NCBI GenBank assembly: GCA_944324365.1
Contig: CALUWA010000018.1
Location: 1-43,264, forward strand
Direction of reading: 5' to 3'
Length of the DNA: 43,264 nucleotides
Origin: Candidatus Gastranaerophilales bacterium
GTDB taxonomy: Bacteria > Cyanobacteriota > Vampirovibrionia > Gastranaerophilales > Gastranaerophilaceae
In this document: one piece after another, positions 7,983-16,049 of the stretch
How positions within the stretch are numbered: position 1 is the stretch's first letter
How the letters are laid out: the number at the start of each line of letters is the position of its first letter
The notes under the pieces: generated by a model
Databases searched by the model: none
What the model saw: only the letters and a program-made list of their open reading frames with translations
Told to the model about the DNA's origin: nothing
Position numbers and translations under genes: made by a program

Positions 7983-8016
7983 AAAAAAACCGCTTTTAAA
8001 TATAAAAGCGGTTTTT
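7983..8016 (-). terminator. intrinsic terminator after rplL
   Basis: A nine-base-pair stem CCGCTTTTA / TAAAAGCGG with loop AATA (minus-strand reading TATT). The minus-strand transcript ends the stem with a run of seven U; the plus strand has five T, so it can work both ways. It lies 21 bp after the rplL stop codon and closes the rplJ-rplL unit. Confidence 0.85.
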
Positions 8017-8037
8017 AATATTTTGTATAAAATCAAA

Positions 8038-8415
8038 CTACTTGATTTCAACAGAAGCACCAGCAGCTTCAAGCTGTTTCTTGATAGCTTCAGCATCTTC
8101 TTTCTTGATGCCTTCTTTAACAGGTTTTGGAGCGCCATCAACTAAATCTTTAGCTTCTTTCAAGCCAAGACCTGTAATAGCACGAACTTCTTTCAATACA
8201 GCGATTTTGTTAGCACCGGCAGAAGCCAAGATTACGCTAACTTCAGTAGCTTCATCTGCTGCAGGAGCTGCTGCGCCAGCTGCAGGAGCTGCTGCTACAG
8301 CTACAGGAGCTGCTGCTGATACGCCGAATTTTTCTTCCATAGCTTTTACTAATTCAGCTGCTTCCAATAAAGTCAATTTTTCAATTGATTCTAAAATAGT
8401 TTCTACATTACTCAT
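8038..8415 (-). CDS. rplL: 50S ribosomal protein L7/L12
   Basis: 125 residues with the classic three-part layout: an N-terminal dimerisation helix pair ([20 protein letters not shown]...), an Ala/Pro-rich hinge (about residues 33-55) and a C-terminal domain with [12 protein letters not shown] and [12 protein letters not shown], the surface that contacts translation factors. It forms the multicopy stalk bound to L10 on the 50S subunit. A strong AAAGGAG precedes the ATG. It follows rplJ on the same strand after 124 bp and is followed by a strong terminator. In most bacteria rpoB comes next; here a repeat island and then a glycosyltransferase gene do. Confidence 0.97.
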   Translation of the reverse strand: MSNVETILESIEKLTLLEAAELVKAMEEKFGVSAAAPVAVAAAPAAGAAAPAADEATEVSVILASAGANKIAVLKEVRAITGLGLKEAKDLVDGAPKPVKEGIKKEDAEAIKKQLEAAGASVEIK

Positions 8416-8539
8416 TATTTTTCTCCTTTAAATTTTATTTTGTACTTAAATAAATTGCGCGCTATTTTTTAAATAACTGCTTCGGATGTTACACAACAGA
8501 AAAGGTTGTAAAAAACTTTCTGCCAAATACCCGGCCGCA

Positions 8540-9064
8540 CTATGCAGCTTCTTTTTGATCTCTGACAGCTGCCATCGCTCTTGTAAGAGATGCCATAACT
8601 GCATTGATACCCAATGTAATTCCTGTAGCAGGTGAATTGATAGAACCAAGCATTTTTGCATAAAGTTCTTCTTTTGAAGGAAGATTTGCCAACGCTTTAG
8701 CTTCATCAGCTGATAACAATTTGCCATCAAGCACCGCACCAAGAATTTCACCTTTTTTAGATGTTTTAATAAAATTAGATACAACTTTAGCAGGGCTGAC
8801 CTGATCATCGAAACCAAACGCAATAGCGATAGGCCCTTTCATCAAATCAGACATTACTTCGTAATCAGTACCCTTGATAGCAACTTTTGTTAATGTATTT
8901 TTTGTTACCATGTAGTCGCCGCCTTCTTTTTGAAGTTCGCGTCTTAATTTTGTAATTTCTTCTACAGAGTAACCTTTATATTCAGTAACAACTGCTACCT
9001 GAGCTTTTTCGATTTTTGATTTAATTGCATCTATTTTTTCTGATTTAAATGCTTTTGTTGCCAT
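8540..9064 (-). CDS. rplJ: 50S ribosomal protein L10
   Basis: 174 residues, normal length. It contains the L10 landmarks VVTEYKGYSVEEITKLRREL, TKNTLTKVAI, KGPIAIAFG and the stalk-binding C-terminal helix LTRAMAAVRDQKEA. L10 anchors L7/L12 dimers on 23S rRNA and, in many bacteria, represses its own operon by binding the leader RNA. The start ATG at 9064 has AAAGGAG upstream. The 350-bp upstream region carries an L10-leader-like RNA and a promoter, so rplJ-rplL forms its own transcription unit. rplK and rplA, the usual upstream partners, are not here. Confidence 0.96.
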   Translation of the reverse strand: MATKAFKSEKIDAIKSKIEKAQVAVVTEYKGYSVEEITKLRRELQKEGGDYMVTKNTLTKVAIKGTDYEVMSDLMKGPIAIAFGFDDQVSPAKVVSNFIKTSKKGEILGAVLDGKLLSADEAKALANLPSKEELYAKMLGSINSPATGITLGINAVMASLTRAMAAVRDQKEAA

Positions 9065-9119
9065 TTTTGCTCCTTTAATGTAACTCGTTCGAAATTTTCA
9101 TTTCGTTTTTATCGACCTT

Positions 9120-9184
9120 TTGTGTGTCCGAATACAAAAATTTTGCAATTCTCATATTCAGAACCGCAAAATATTACACACGCA
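9120..9184 (-). promoter_or_regulatory. possible attenuator hairpin in the rplJ leader
   Basis: In the minus-strand transcript ATTTTGC pairs with GCAAAAT around a 19-nt loop and is followed directly by UUUU, like an intrinsic terminator; an outer GTGTGT / ACACAC pairing encloses it. It lies between the L10-binding element and the rplJ start, where L10 leaders of other bacteria often carry an attenuator. Confidence 0.5.
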
Positions 9185-9202
9185 TAAATTCACATTTCGA
9201 CT

Positions 9203-9353
9203 TGTGTAACCTCGATTAGCCATCTTTTCAGATATTTAATGGAACTAAACACTTCCGGACGCTTTATAGATAACGGGGAAAACATTCCCACAGCCTCTAT
9301 TTTGCATTGCCCTTTTCGGTGCTCGGCCCCAGCTAATTGTCTGCGGTCTACAA
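9203..9353 (-). ncRNA. ribosomal protein L10 leader-like RNA element
   Basis: The transcript begins with GTAGACCGCAGAC and ends this element with GGCTAATCGAGGTTACACA, similar in sequence and placement to the start and end blocks of L10 leaders known upstream of rplJ in Firmicutes and other groups. It sits just after the promoter at 9358-9387. By analogy it would bind L10 or the L10-L12 complex and reduce expression. I identified it from remembered consensus and position, not from a covariance-model search. Confidence 0.6.
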
Positions 9354-9357
9354 ATCA

Positions 9358-9387
9358 ATTCTAACAAATATAAAATACAAAAGTCAA
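9358..9387 (-). promoter_or_regulatory. predicted rplJ promoter
   Basis: Minus strand: -35 TTGACT (9382-9387), an 18-bp AT-rich spacer and -10 TAGAAT (9358-9363). The start site would fall at about 9351, directly before the L10 leader-like element. It is the best sigma-70-type promoter in the window. Confidence 0.75.
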
Positions 9388-9414
9388 CCTTTTTTTAAAC
9401 TTTATTTAAACTTT

Positions 9415-10347
9415 TTAACTTTTTTTCATTAATGCATAAATAGTTTCTTCAGTATTTTCTATATCATATCTGCCTTTAACATAAACGGTAAACTGCGGCT
9501 CTTTAACCAGTTCATATCTGTTTTTGAAATTTCCGTAACAGAGAGCATCTGCACCAAGATTTAAATCAAGCAGAGGTTTTATTGAGGCAAAAACCTTCTT
9601 ATTCGGGGTCATAGGCTTATATGTTTCAATCGCCATACGTGCTTTCAATATAACTTTTATCGCCTTTGCTTCTTTTTTCAGTTTAGCTATTGCTTCCTGA
9701 ACCGTGCTCAACACTAAATCAAGCGTATTGAAATTAGAAGATAAGATTAAAAGAACATCACCTTCGCGCAAAAGCTTAATGCCCTTAAGATTTCTTACGG
9801 AAGCAATAAATTTTGCCTCGACATCTGCTTTAACTTTTTCCAAATCAATTTTCTCTTCTCCGAATATTTGAAGAGAATCAGCCACAAGAGGTGAAGTTTT
9901 AAAAAGCACGCCAAGCATATAATTACTGCAAGAAACGATACTTCTGTGAAGTTCATTGCTCAAATTTTTATTAAACTGTTCTTCCACTTTAGCTTTTTCT
10001 TCAACAATTCTTTTATCCAGCTGTTCATCATAAACTTTGAACGCTGTTTTTAATTGAGCTGCGACAAAAACAAGGATAATATCAAGTACAATAAATACTA
10101 CAAGCTCACCGTCAATTTCCGGCTGGGAAGCCTTTATTGTATCTTTAAAGAAAAACTGTATGACACTTTTTGCAAACATAACAAGCGGCTTTAAAAAATC
10201 CAGTGCCGTGCTATGCAGCAATTGCAAAAAGGCATAAGTAGAGAGTAATAATACAAGAATTACCAATATAATCTGCAAAAGCATCATTATATTTGAACAA
10301 ATTTTGCATATAATTTTAAGTCTCTTCAGGTTTTTTATAATATCCAT
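9415..10347 (-). CDS. uncharacterised membrane protein, 310 residues
   Basis: Not recognised. Two hydrophobic segments near the N-terminus (about 18-45 and 82-98) are separated by ~35 residues, with a charged helix (KVYDEQLDKRIVEEKAKVEEQF) after the second. The remaining ~200 residues are soluble and of mixed alpha/beta type: GDVLLILSSNFNTLDLVLSTVQEAI and KAIKVILKARMAIETY look like paired beta-alpha units and could be a degenerate nucleotide- or cyclase-like fold, but no catalytic signature is visible. The C-terminus ends NTEETIYALMKKS. The gene starts five bases after panC and is the last of the same-strand run from 16844; its stop is close to the rplJ promoter. It may sense or anchor something at the inner membrane; no function is assigned. 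Confidence 0.7.
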   Translation of the reverse strand: MDIIKNLKRLKIICKICSNIMMLLQIILVILVLLLSTYAFLQLLHSTALDFLKPLVMFAKSVIQFFFKDTIKASQPEIDGELVVFIVLDIILVFVAAQLKTAFKVYDEQLDKRIVEEKAKVEEQFNKNLSNELHRSIVSCSNYMLGVLFKTSPLVADSLQIFGEEKIDLEKVKADVEAKFIASVRNLKGIKLLREGDVLLILSSNFNTLDLVLSTVQEAIAKLKKEAKAIKVILKARMAIETYKPMTPNKKVFASIKPLLDLNLGADALCYGNFKNRYELVKEPQFTVYVKGRYDIENTEETIYALMKKS

Positions 10348-10352
10348 ACAGT

Positions 10353-11210
10353 TTATCCTTTTAATTCAATATTATCTATCAATCTAACATTTTCAACCCG
10401 CAGTGCTATAAACACAATCGTATCGTCATCCGCAATGCTTTTTTCTTCTAAAGTGTCTTTATCTCTAAATTCCAGATATTCCAACGAATGATTTTCATTC
10501 AAAAATGAATATGAAGTTTCACTCAACGCCTTAACATCTGTTATTCCTTTATTATAACATGATTTTATATTTAATAAAATTCTGCTTAATACCAAGGCCT
10601 CTTTTTTCCCGTTTTCGGAAAGATATTTGTTACGTGAACTCAACGCAAGCCCGCTATCCTCTCTTACTATCGGGCAAGGAATAATCTCCACCGGGATATT
10701 CAAATCCTTAACCATTTTTTTAAGAATTATTAACTGCTGCATATCTTTTTTGCCGAAAAATGCAAAATCAGGCTGAACAATATTAAACAACTTATTTACA
10801 ACAGTGCAAACACCGTCAAAATGCCCTACACGAGATTTCCCGCACAGCTTATCGGTATAGAAAAACGGCGGAATTACATATGTTAAAAAATCATTTGACA
10901 AAATATGTCCTTCCCCGTACATTTCGTTCGGGCTTGGTGCAAAAACTATATCCACACCTGCATCGGAGCATAATTTCTCATCTGTATCAAGTGTACGCGG
11001 ATATTTATCCAAATCCTCACCAGGACAAAATTGTATCGGGTTTACAAATACTGAAACAACTGTCCTGTCACATTTTGCTACACTTTTATCAATCAGACTT
11101 TTATGCCCGTTGTGAAGCGCCCCCATCGTCGGCACCAGCCCGATTGTAAGCCCTTCTTTTTTCCATTCTTTAATCTGCTCACGCACTTCTGCTATTGTAT
11201 GCAACAACAT
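10353..11210 (-). CDS. panC: pantothenate synthetase
   Basis: 285 residues, normal length. Nucleotidyltransferase-superfamily motifs: PTMGALHNGH (27-36, the HIGH-type motif), FVNPIQF, FFGKKDMQQL (151-160) and REDSGLALSSRN (183-194, in place of KMSKS). It joins pantoate and beta-alanine using ATP, the last step of vitamin B5 synthesis, in the cytosol. panB is 2.7 kb upstream on the same strand, separated by the AsmA-like gene, so the pathway genes share a transcription unit with an envelope gene. panD and panE are not in the window. The spacing to the AsmA-like gene is 46 bp and to the next gene 5 bp. Confidence 0.95.
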   Translation of the reverse strand: MLLHTIAEVREQIKEWKKEGLTIGLVPTMGALHNGHKSLIDKSVAKCDRTVVSVFVNPIQFCPGEDLDKYPRTLDTDEKLCSDAGVDIVFAPSPNEMYGEGHILSNDFLTYVIPPFFYTDKLCGKSRVGHFDGVCTVVNKLFNIVQPDFAFFGKKDMQQLIILKKMVKDLNIPVEIIPCPIVREDSGLALSSRNKYLSENGKKEALVLSRILLNIKSCYNKGITDVKALSETSYSFLNENHSLEYLEFRDKDTLEEKSIADDDTIVFIALRVENVRLIDNIELKG

Positions 11211-11256
11211 TTCAATCTCTCTTTCTTACAGTTATTTTATCACAAATTTTGAAAAT

Positions 11257-13872
11257 TTATTTAATTTCTTTTAATTCTACTTTTATTGAAGAGTTATCAT
11301 TAAGATTACCCTTCATACGCACGGTAAAATCAACTTCTTCTCCATGGTCTGCATCAACCGGCGGTATTTTATTAAGTTTATCGATATACATTTCTTTGGT
11401 ATATTCGGGTTTCAAAATAAAATTCGTAATCCACGAAAGCGGAACAAACAATATTTTTATATTTTTCTGGGCATTTTTATTGTACCTTCCCCAGATTGTA
11501 AGATTTGCATCTTCACTCCTGATATTATATTTGCCCTCGGCGAACAAAGATAAGTATCTGTGTTTTGAGAAAAGCTCAACATTGTTAAGCTTATGATTAT
11601 TAATATCAAAAGAACCGTATAGATTAGATTTTAAAGCTTTCATCTTCTCAATATCAACATTTATAATATCTGTTAATTTAAATTTCAAATTCTTTTTAAT
11701 CTTTTTATTTTTCTTTATTATAAACTCAGTACTTCCGATTTTTGTTAAAGCACCGTCTTCTATGAAAAATTCCGCATGCGCATCAAGCTTATTCAAACCG
11801 TCATAGGTTTTTACATGCATCATAGCATTTGCCCGGCCTTCTATTTGATCTTTTAAGTTAAAAAGCATACAAGCAGCTGTATTTGAATTAATACCCAACG
11901 CGGAAAAATACACATCGGAATTGTGTTTTTCAATATCATACGTTCCTTTTGCATACAAAGTTCCGTCAGCAAAAGATGTTGCCGGCATCAGTGCACGGGC
12001 AGTATTGTTTTTCAAATCTCCGACAAGCCATATATCGTTTAAAATAATATTTTTATATCTTATTTCATCAACAATGATACTTCCGTTTTCTACAAGCCAT
12101 TCAATATTTTTTGTTTTTTGTGCAATTTCGGCAGCCTTTTCTTTTACATCCGGATCCTTTTTAACATGTTTATTTCGTTTAATTTTATAACTTTTTAAAT
12201 ACAAATGAATATCATGAATTGTTATTTTATCCTCAAAAGAGTTTACTAAATCAGCATAACAAGTGAACGGAGATTTTTCAAAAGTACCTTTTGCCGCGAA
12301 TCCAAAATCTTTTTCATCCGCTTTTACGACAGCTTTTTCTACATAGAAAGATTTGTATTTTGAATCTTTCAACACAAACTGGCCGGTCAAAAGATTTTTT
12401 GCATAAGAATATTTAAGATTTCCATTAAAAATTCCGCCCTCAACATATCTGCCAAAGGAACCTGTCACAGAAACCGGCGCATAACCATTTGTTTTGCAGG
12501 TAATATAATCCAAAATGAGATGCCCGTTTTTCTGAACAAACAGCCCGTCGCCTAATATAATATTTTTAATCTTTCCGTTATCCACAAATGAATAATCATA
12601 ATTTTTCAAAAATAAATTGGAACCCTGCTTGACAGTTTGGGCATACAACCTTCTGTCACGCTGCATAAGCCCTAAATCAGCATTCCTGTAATACAAATTT
12701 GAGTTTTTCGGCAATTCGGCTTTGTATGTAACCGTAACAACACGATTCTTTATATGGTATTGAACATGAACCGGAACCTTACCGCGGATTTGATATTCGG
12801 GTGTATACAAGTTCGTAAATTTACTGCTCAAAGAAGCTTTTACATTTCCAAGAACAACACGCTGCTCTTTTGAAAATAAGTCTGTTATATACAAATCTGT
12901 ATAAACATCTTCGTTCCCGAATTTTCCTTTTGTCTGCGCATTTATCTTATCCTGAGAAAATCTGAAATCAGTATGCGGCAGCATTATAGGAATATCAAAT
13001 TTAACCGTTTTTGCACTAAGATTTTTTGCAGTAACGTTTCCAAAAATAGAAGAATCCGCAAACCTTAAATCAACATCCGCCAAACCGGAAAAATCATAAA
13101 AATTTTCTATAAAATTCTTCTTATTTTCTTTCATCTTCATGAAAGATAAGAAATTTGCCTCCAAAACATCTATAGGTAAATTATTTCCCCTTAAAATAAA
13201 GTCATATTTCTTATTCGCATCAAATAATTTTCCGTTTATACCCAAAACAGAATTGCCTATTAACACATTAAAATTATCAGCCCATAAACCTGCATCGGTA
13301 ATATAAAGAACTCCGCTGTTTCCAAGAAAAATTTTGCTTTTAAGAGATTTTATATCAATAATTGATTTAAAAGTAACAACTTTTTTGTCCTGTCCGGATG
13401 CTAGATACAAATCATTGATATGCAGGCTCATACCTTCCTGCAGCAAAACATCTGCCCGCACCAAAGAAACATCCGGAATTTTTTTATAATCAAAACTTAT
13501 CTTATTTTTTTTCTCTGATTTTTGAGGCTTGAATTTTGTTTTATCAAAGAAAACATATCCGGCGATTACCCTGCAAGGCTTCAATTTTAAAGGCGCCATG
13601 CATACATAAATATCTTCCGTTTTAAGAAATTCATCAGCTTTTAAATTTTTAATTTCTAATTCTGCGGACAAATTCGGATAAGTTTTTAGGGTTAGGCCGT
13701 CAAATTGCAGATTAATTTTTGCCTTGTCATAAACAATTTCCCGAACTTTATTATTAAATATTTTTGATTCCACAACTTCCGGCAGTACAAACAAAAATGC
13801 AAAATAAAAAACTGCAAATAAACACAATACCAAAAAAGTTGTTACTAAAATTATTTTTCTTAAAGTCTGCAT
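11257..13872 (-). CDS. AsmA-like / AsmA-TamB-type envelope protein
   Basis: 871 residues. One N-terminal membrane helix (about 7-30), then LFVLPEVVESKIFNNKVREIV..., the signal-anchor and first strands typical of AsmA-like proteins, followed by several hundred residues of alternating short beta strands (e.g. LSAELEIKNLKADEF, VSVTGSFGRYVEGGIFNGNL, HRYLSLFAEGKYNIRS) predicting a long beta-rich groove in the periplasm. This is the plan of bacterial bridge-like lipid transfer proteins of the AsmA/TamB/YhdP group, thought to carry phospholipids between membranes. The exact subfamily is unclear. It lies between panB (6 bp) and panC (46 bp), an unusual place for such a gene. It implies a diderm envelope. 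Confidence 0.75.
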   Translation of the reverse strand: MQTLRKIILVTTFLVLCLFAVFYFAFLFVLPEVVESKIFNNKVREIVYDKAKINLQFDGLTLKTYPNLSAELEIKNLKADEFLKTEDIYVCMAPLKLKPCRVIAGYVFFDKTKFKPQKSEKKNKISFDYKKIPDVSLVRADVLLQEGMSLHINDLYLASGQDKKVVTFKSIIDIKSLKSKIFLGNSGVLYITDAGLWADNFNVLIGNSVLGINGKLFDANKKYDFILRGNNLPIDVLEANFLSFMKMKENKKNFIENFYDFSGLADVDLRFADSSIFGNVTAKNLSAKTVKFDIPIMLPHTDFRFSQDKINAQTKGKFGNEDVYTDLYITDLFSKEQRVVLGNVKASLSSKFTNLYTPEYQIRGKVPVHVQYHIKNRVVTVTYKAELPKNSNLYYRNADLGLMQRDRRLYAQTVKQGSNLFLKNYDYSFVDNGKIKNIILGDGLFVQKNGHLILDYITCKTNGYAPVSVTGSFGRYVEGGIFNGNLKYSYAKNLLTGQFVLKDSKYKSFYVEKAVVKADEKDFGFAAKGTFEKSPFTCYADLVNSFEDKITIHDIHLYLKSYKIKRNKHVKKDPDVKEKAAEIAQKTKNIEWLVENGSIIVDEIRYKNIILNDIWLVGDLKNNTARALMPATSFADGTLYAKGTYDIEKHNSDVYFSALGINSNTAACMLFNLKDQIEGRANAMMHVKTYDGLNKLDAHAEFFIEDGALTKIGSTEFIIKKNKKIKKNLKFKLTDIINVDIEKMKALKSNLYGSFDINNHKLNNVELFSKHRYLSLFAEGKYNIRSEDANLTIWGRYNKNAQKNIKILFVPLSWITNFILKPEYTKEMYIDKLNKIPPVDADHGEEVDFTVRMKGNLNDNSSIKVELKEIK

Positions 13873-13878
13873 TATCCG

Positions 13879-14679
13879 TTAAAAAATTTCTTCTTCCGAA
13901 GGAAATTTCCCTGTTTTTACATCTTCATTAAACCTGCGTGCACATTCCATAATAAGCGACTGCATATCTCCGTATTTTCTTGCAAATTTTGGTTTAAATT
14001 CGGGAAATTTTCCAAACACGTCATCGCTTACCAGAACCTGCGCATCACAATATCTTCCGGCACCGCAGGAAATTGTAGGAATTGATAAATTCTCAGTAAT
14101 ATATTTTGCGGCATCCTCCGGAACCATTTCCAGCACAAGAGAAAATGCTCCCGCTTCTTCCAAACGTTTTGCCTGTTTTAATATTTCATCGGCAGCATCC
14201 TGCGTTTTTCCCTGAATTTTGTATCCGCCAAGCGTATTCAAAAACTGCGGAGTAAATCCCAAATGGCTCATCACCGGAATCCCAACTTGGCAAAGACGCT
14301 CCACAACTGACACTATATAATCCCCGCCGCCTTCTATTTTAACCGCATTAGCACCGAATTTTATCATCTGACCGCAATTTTTTACAGCATCTTCCACACT
14401 TGTATGGTAACTTAAAAACGGCATATCCGTTACGACCATCGCATGAGAAACTCCCCTTGCAACAGCCTTGGTAAAAATACCCATTTCCTCAACGCCGATT
14501 TCATTGGTAGTTGCATACCCGAGAGCAACCATCGCAAGGCTGTCCCCTATCAAAACCACGTCAATTCCTGCCTCATCAATATATTTTGCCGTGTAACAAT
14601 CGTATGTCGTTAATACAGAAAATTTTTCATTTTGCTGTTTATATTTTTTTAACGTATTTACAGTAATTTTCTTTACCAT
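13879..14679 (-). CDS. panB: 3-methyl-2-oxobutanoate hydroxymethyltransferase
   Basis: 266 residues from the ATG at 14679; a TTG two codons earlier is in frame, but AAGG eight bases before this ATG fits better. Signatures: VLIGDSLAMVALGY (42-55) with the Mg-binding aspartate, DMPFLSY, VKIEGGGDY, SHLGFTPQ and the late SCGAGRYCDAQVLVSDD. The enzyme adds a hydroxymethyl group from 5,10-methylenetetrahydrofolate to ketoisovalerate to give ketopantoate. It is the first pantothenate gene in the run; panC follows after the AsmA-like gene. The gene begins 17 bp after the YvcK-like gene, so the two are probably co-transcribed. Confidence 0.95.
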   Translation of the reverse strand: MVKKITVNTLKKYKQQNEKFSVLTTYDCYTAKYIDEAGIDVVLIGDSLAMVALGYATTNEIGVEEMGIFTKAVARGVSHAMVVTDMPFLSYHTSVEDAVKNCGQMIKFGANAVKIEGGGDYIVSVVERLCQVGIPVMSHLGFTPQFLNTLGGYKIQGKTQDAADEILKQAKRLEEAGAFSLVLEMVPEDAAKYITENLSIPTISCGAGRYCDAQVLVSDDVFGKFPEFKPKFARKYGDMQSLIMECARRFNEDVKTGKFPSEEEIF

Positions 14680-14696
14680 AGGCAAAACCTTTTTAC

Positions 14697-16031
14697 TTAA
14701 TGTCTTGCAAAAATAGAAGTTTTTTCAACTTTTTGCGTTCTTCTGTACCAATAATATATTGCCCTTGCAACCCTGTGCGAACTATGTCTTACAAGACCTT
14801 CTTTGCTGTCCTCAATTAATTTTTTAGAGAATATTCTCACACCAAGACGTTTTATATTATCCGTATCAACTTTTACCGGATATGAATGCGCCATTCTGTA
14901 TTTATCAGCAAGGTTTGAAGGAATATAATCGTTTACAAGCACTGTATCAATAATTTTTCTGCTGTTTGCATGTTTCATTAATGCCTGAATATGTTCAGAA
15001 ACAGTATATCCGTCAGTTTCTCCCGGCTGGGTCATAATATTGCATACATATATTTTCTTTGCATCTGATAACGCAACTTCTTTTGCGATTTCTTCAATCA
15101 GAAGGTTTGGAATAACACTTGTGTACAAGCTTCCAGGCCCTAAGATTATTAAATCGGCATTTTTTATAGCTATTATAACTTCTTCCAGAGCCTTGCAGTT
15201 TTTAGGATCCGTAAATAAACGCTTAATCTTGCCGTGAGCTTCCGGAATATTAGATTCTCCGTGAATAATTCTGCCGTCTTCCATCTCTGCAACAAGCTTC
15301 ATATCATCCAACGTTGAAGGAAGCACCCTGCCGCGAATAGATAGTACATTTGAAGATTCTTTTACCGCACGAACCATATCACCGGTAATCGCACAAAGTG
15401 CCGTCAAAAATAAATTACCGAAACTATGGCCTTCAAGCCCTTCACCAGATTTAAAGCGGTATTGAAAAAGCTTTGTAACAAGATCCTCATCATCAGCCAA
15501 AGCGGCAATACAGTTTCTTATATCTCCCGGAGGAAGAACACCCATTTCTTCTCTTAAACGTCCGGAACTTCCGCCGTCATCACCAACAGTAACAACTGCG
15601 GTTATATTATTTGTTATATGCTTAATACCTTTAAGCAGCATAGAAAGCCCTGTTCCGCCGCCGATTGCAACAATTTTCGGGCCTCTGTTCAGTTTTCTTC
15701 TTCTGTATAATGCTTCAAGAATTGTTTCGTTTTCTTTTCCGTTCTTAATATCAAGCATTGAAAGATTAGTCTTTTGCCAGCCCTTAAAAAATATAGCCGC
15801 ACCAAACATTACAAGCGCAAACGCTATCCATTCGGTTGAAACTTTCGAGGCAAACTTTTTTATAAATTCCATAATATAGAAAATAGGGCGGACATCACTC
15901 AAAATGAGCAGACCTAAAGCTATAAAAACAGCCCCTACAAAAATTAATACAAACCATCTTTTTACCTGCAATCCCGGAACAAGCCATCCGGCATCTTTGG
16001 GCATTTTCATATTATCTGTAAATCTTTTCAT
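14697..16031 (-). CDS. YvcK/CofD-like protein with N-terminal membrane anchor
   Basis: 444 residues. Two membrane helices (about 25-45 and 66-84) precede a complete YvcK/GlmR domain: KIVAIGGGTGLSMLLKG (119-135), VTVGDDGGSSGRLR (147-160), LPPGDIRN (166-173), GHSFGNL and LGPGSLYTS. In Bacillus the soluble YvcK (GlmR) binds UDP-GlcNAc and directs carbon to cell-wall precursors; it also affects growth on gluconeogenic substrates and cell shape. The membrane anchor is absent from the Bacillus protein but, as I recall, is found in cyanobacterial relatives, which fits the proposed affiliation. It lies 18 bp after the LamB/YcsF gene and 17 bp before panB. A TAGGA upstream of the ATG serves as ribosome-binding site. 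Confidence 0.9.
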   Translation of the reverse strand: MKRFTDNMKMPKDAGWLVPGLQVKRWFVLIFVGAVFIALGLLILSDVRPIFYIMEFIKKFASKVSTEWIAFALVMFGAAIFFKGWQKTNLSMLDIKNGKENETILEALYRRRKLNRGPKIVAIGGGTGLSMLLKGIKHITNNITAVVTVGDDGGSSGRLREEMGVLPPGDIRNCIAALADDEDLVTKLFQYRFKSGEGLEGHSFGNLFLTALCAITGDMVRAVKESSNVLSIRGRVLPSTLDDMKLVAEMEDGRIIHGESNIPEAHGKIKRLFTDPKNCKALEEVIIAIKNADLIILGPGSLYTSVIPNLLIEEIAKEVALSDAKKIYVCNIMTQPGETDGYTVSEHIQALMKHANSRKIIDTVLVNDYIPSNLADKYRMAHSYPVKVDTDNIKRLGVRIFSKKLIEDSKEGLVRHSSHRVARAIYYWYRRTQKVEKTSIFARH

Positions 16032-16049
16032 TATTATTCATCCTACAAA

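Noticed and set aside
8042-8431. A 129-codon open frame opposite rplL
   Set aside because: A shadow of the Ala-rich rplL gene on the other strand; rplL itself is certain.
8446-8823. A 125-codon frame overlapping the 3' part of rplJ
   Set aside because: It lies out of frame within rplJ, has an implausible Leu/Gln/Lys composition and no ribosome-binding site.
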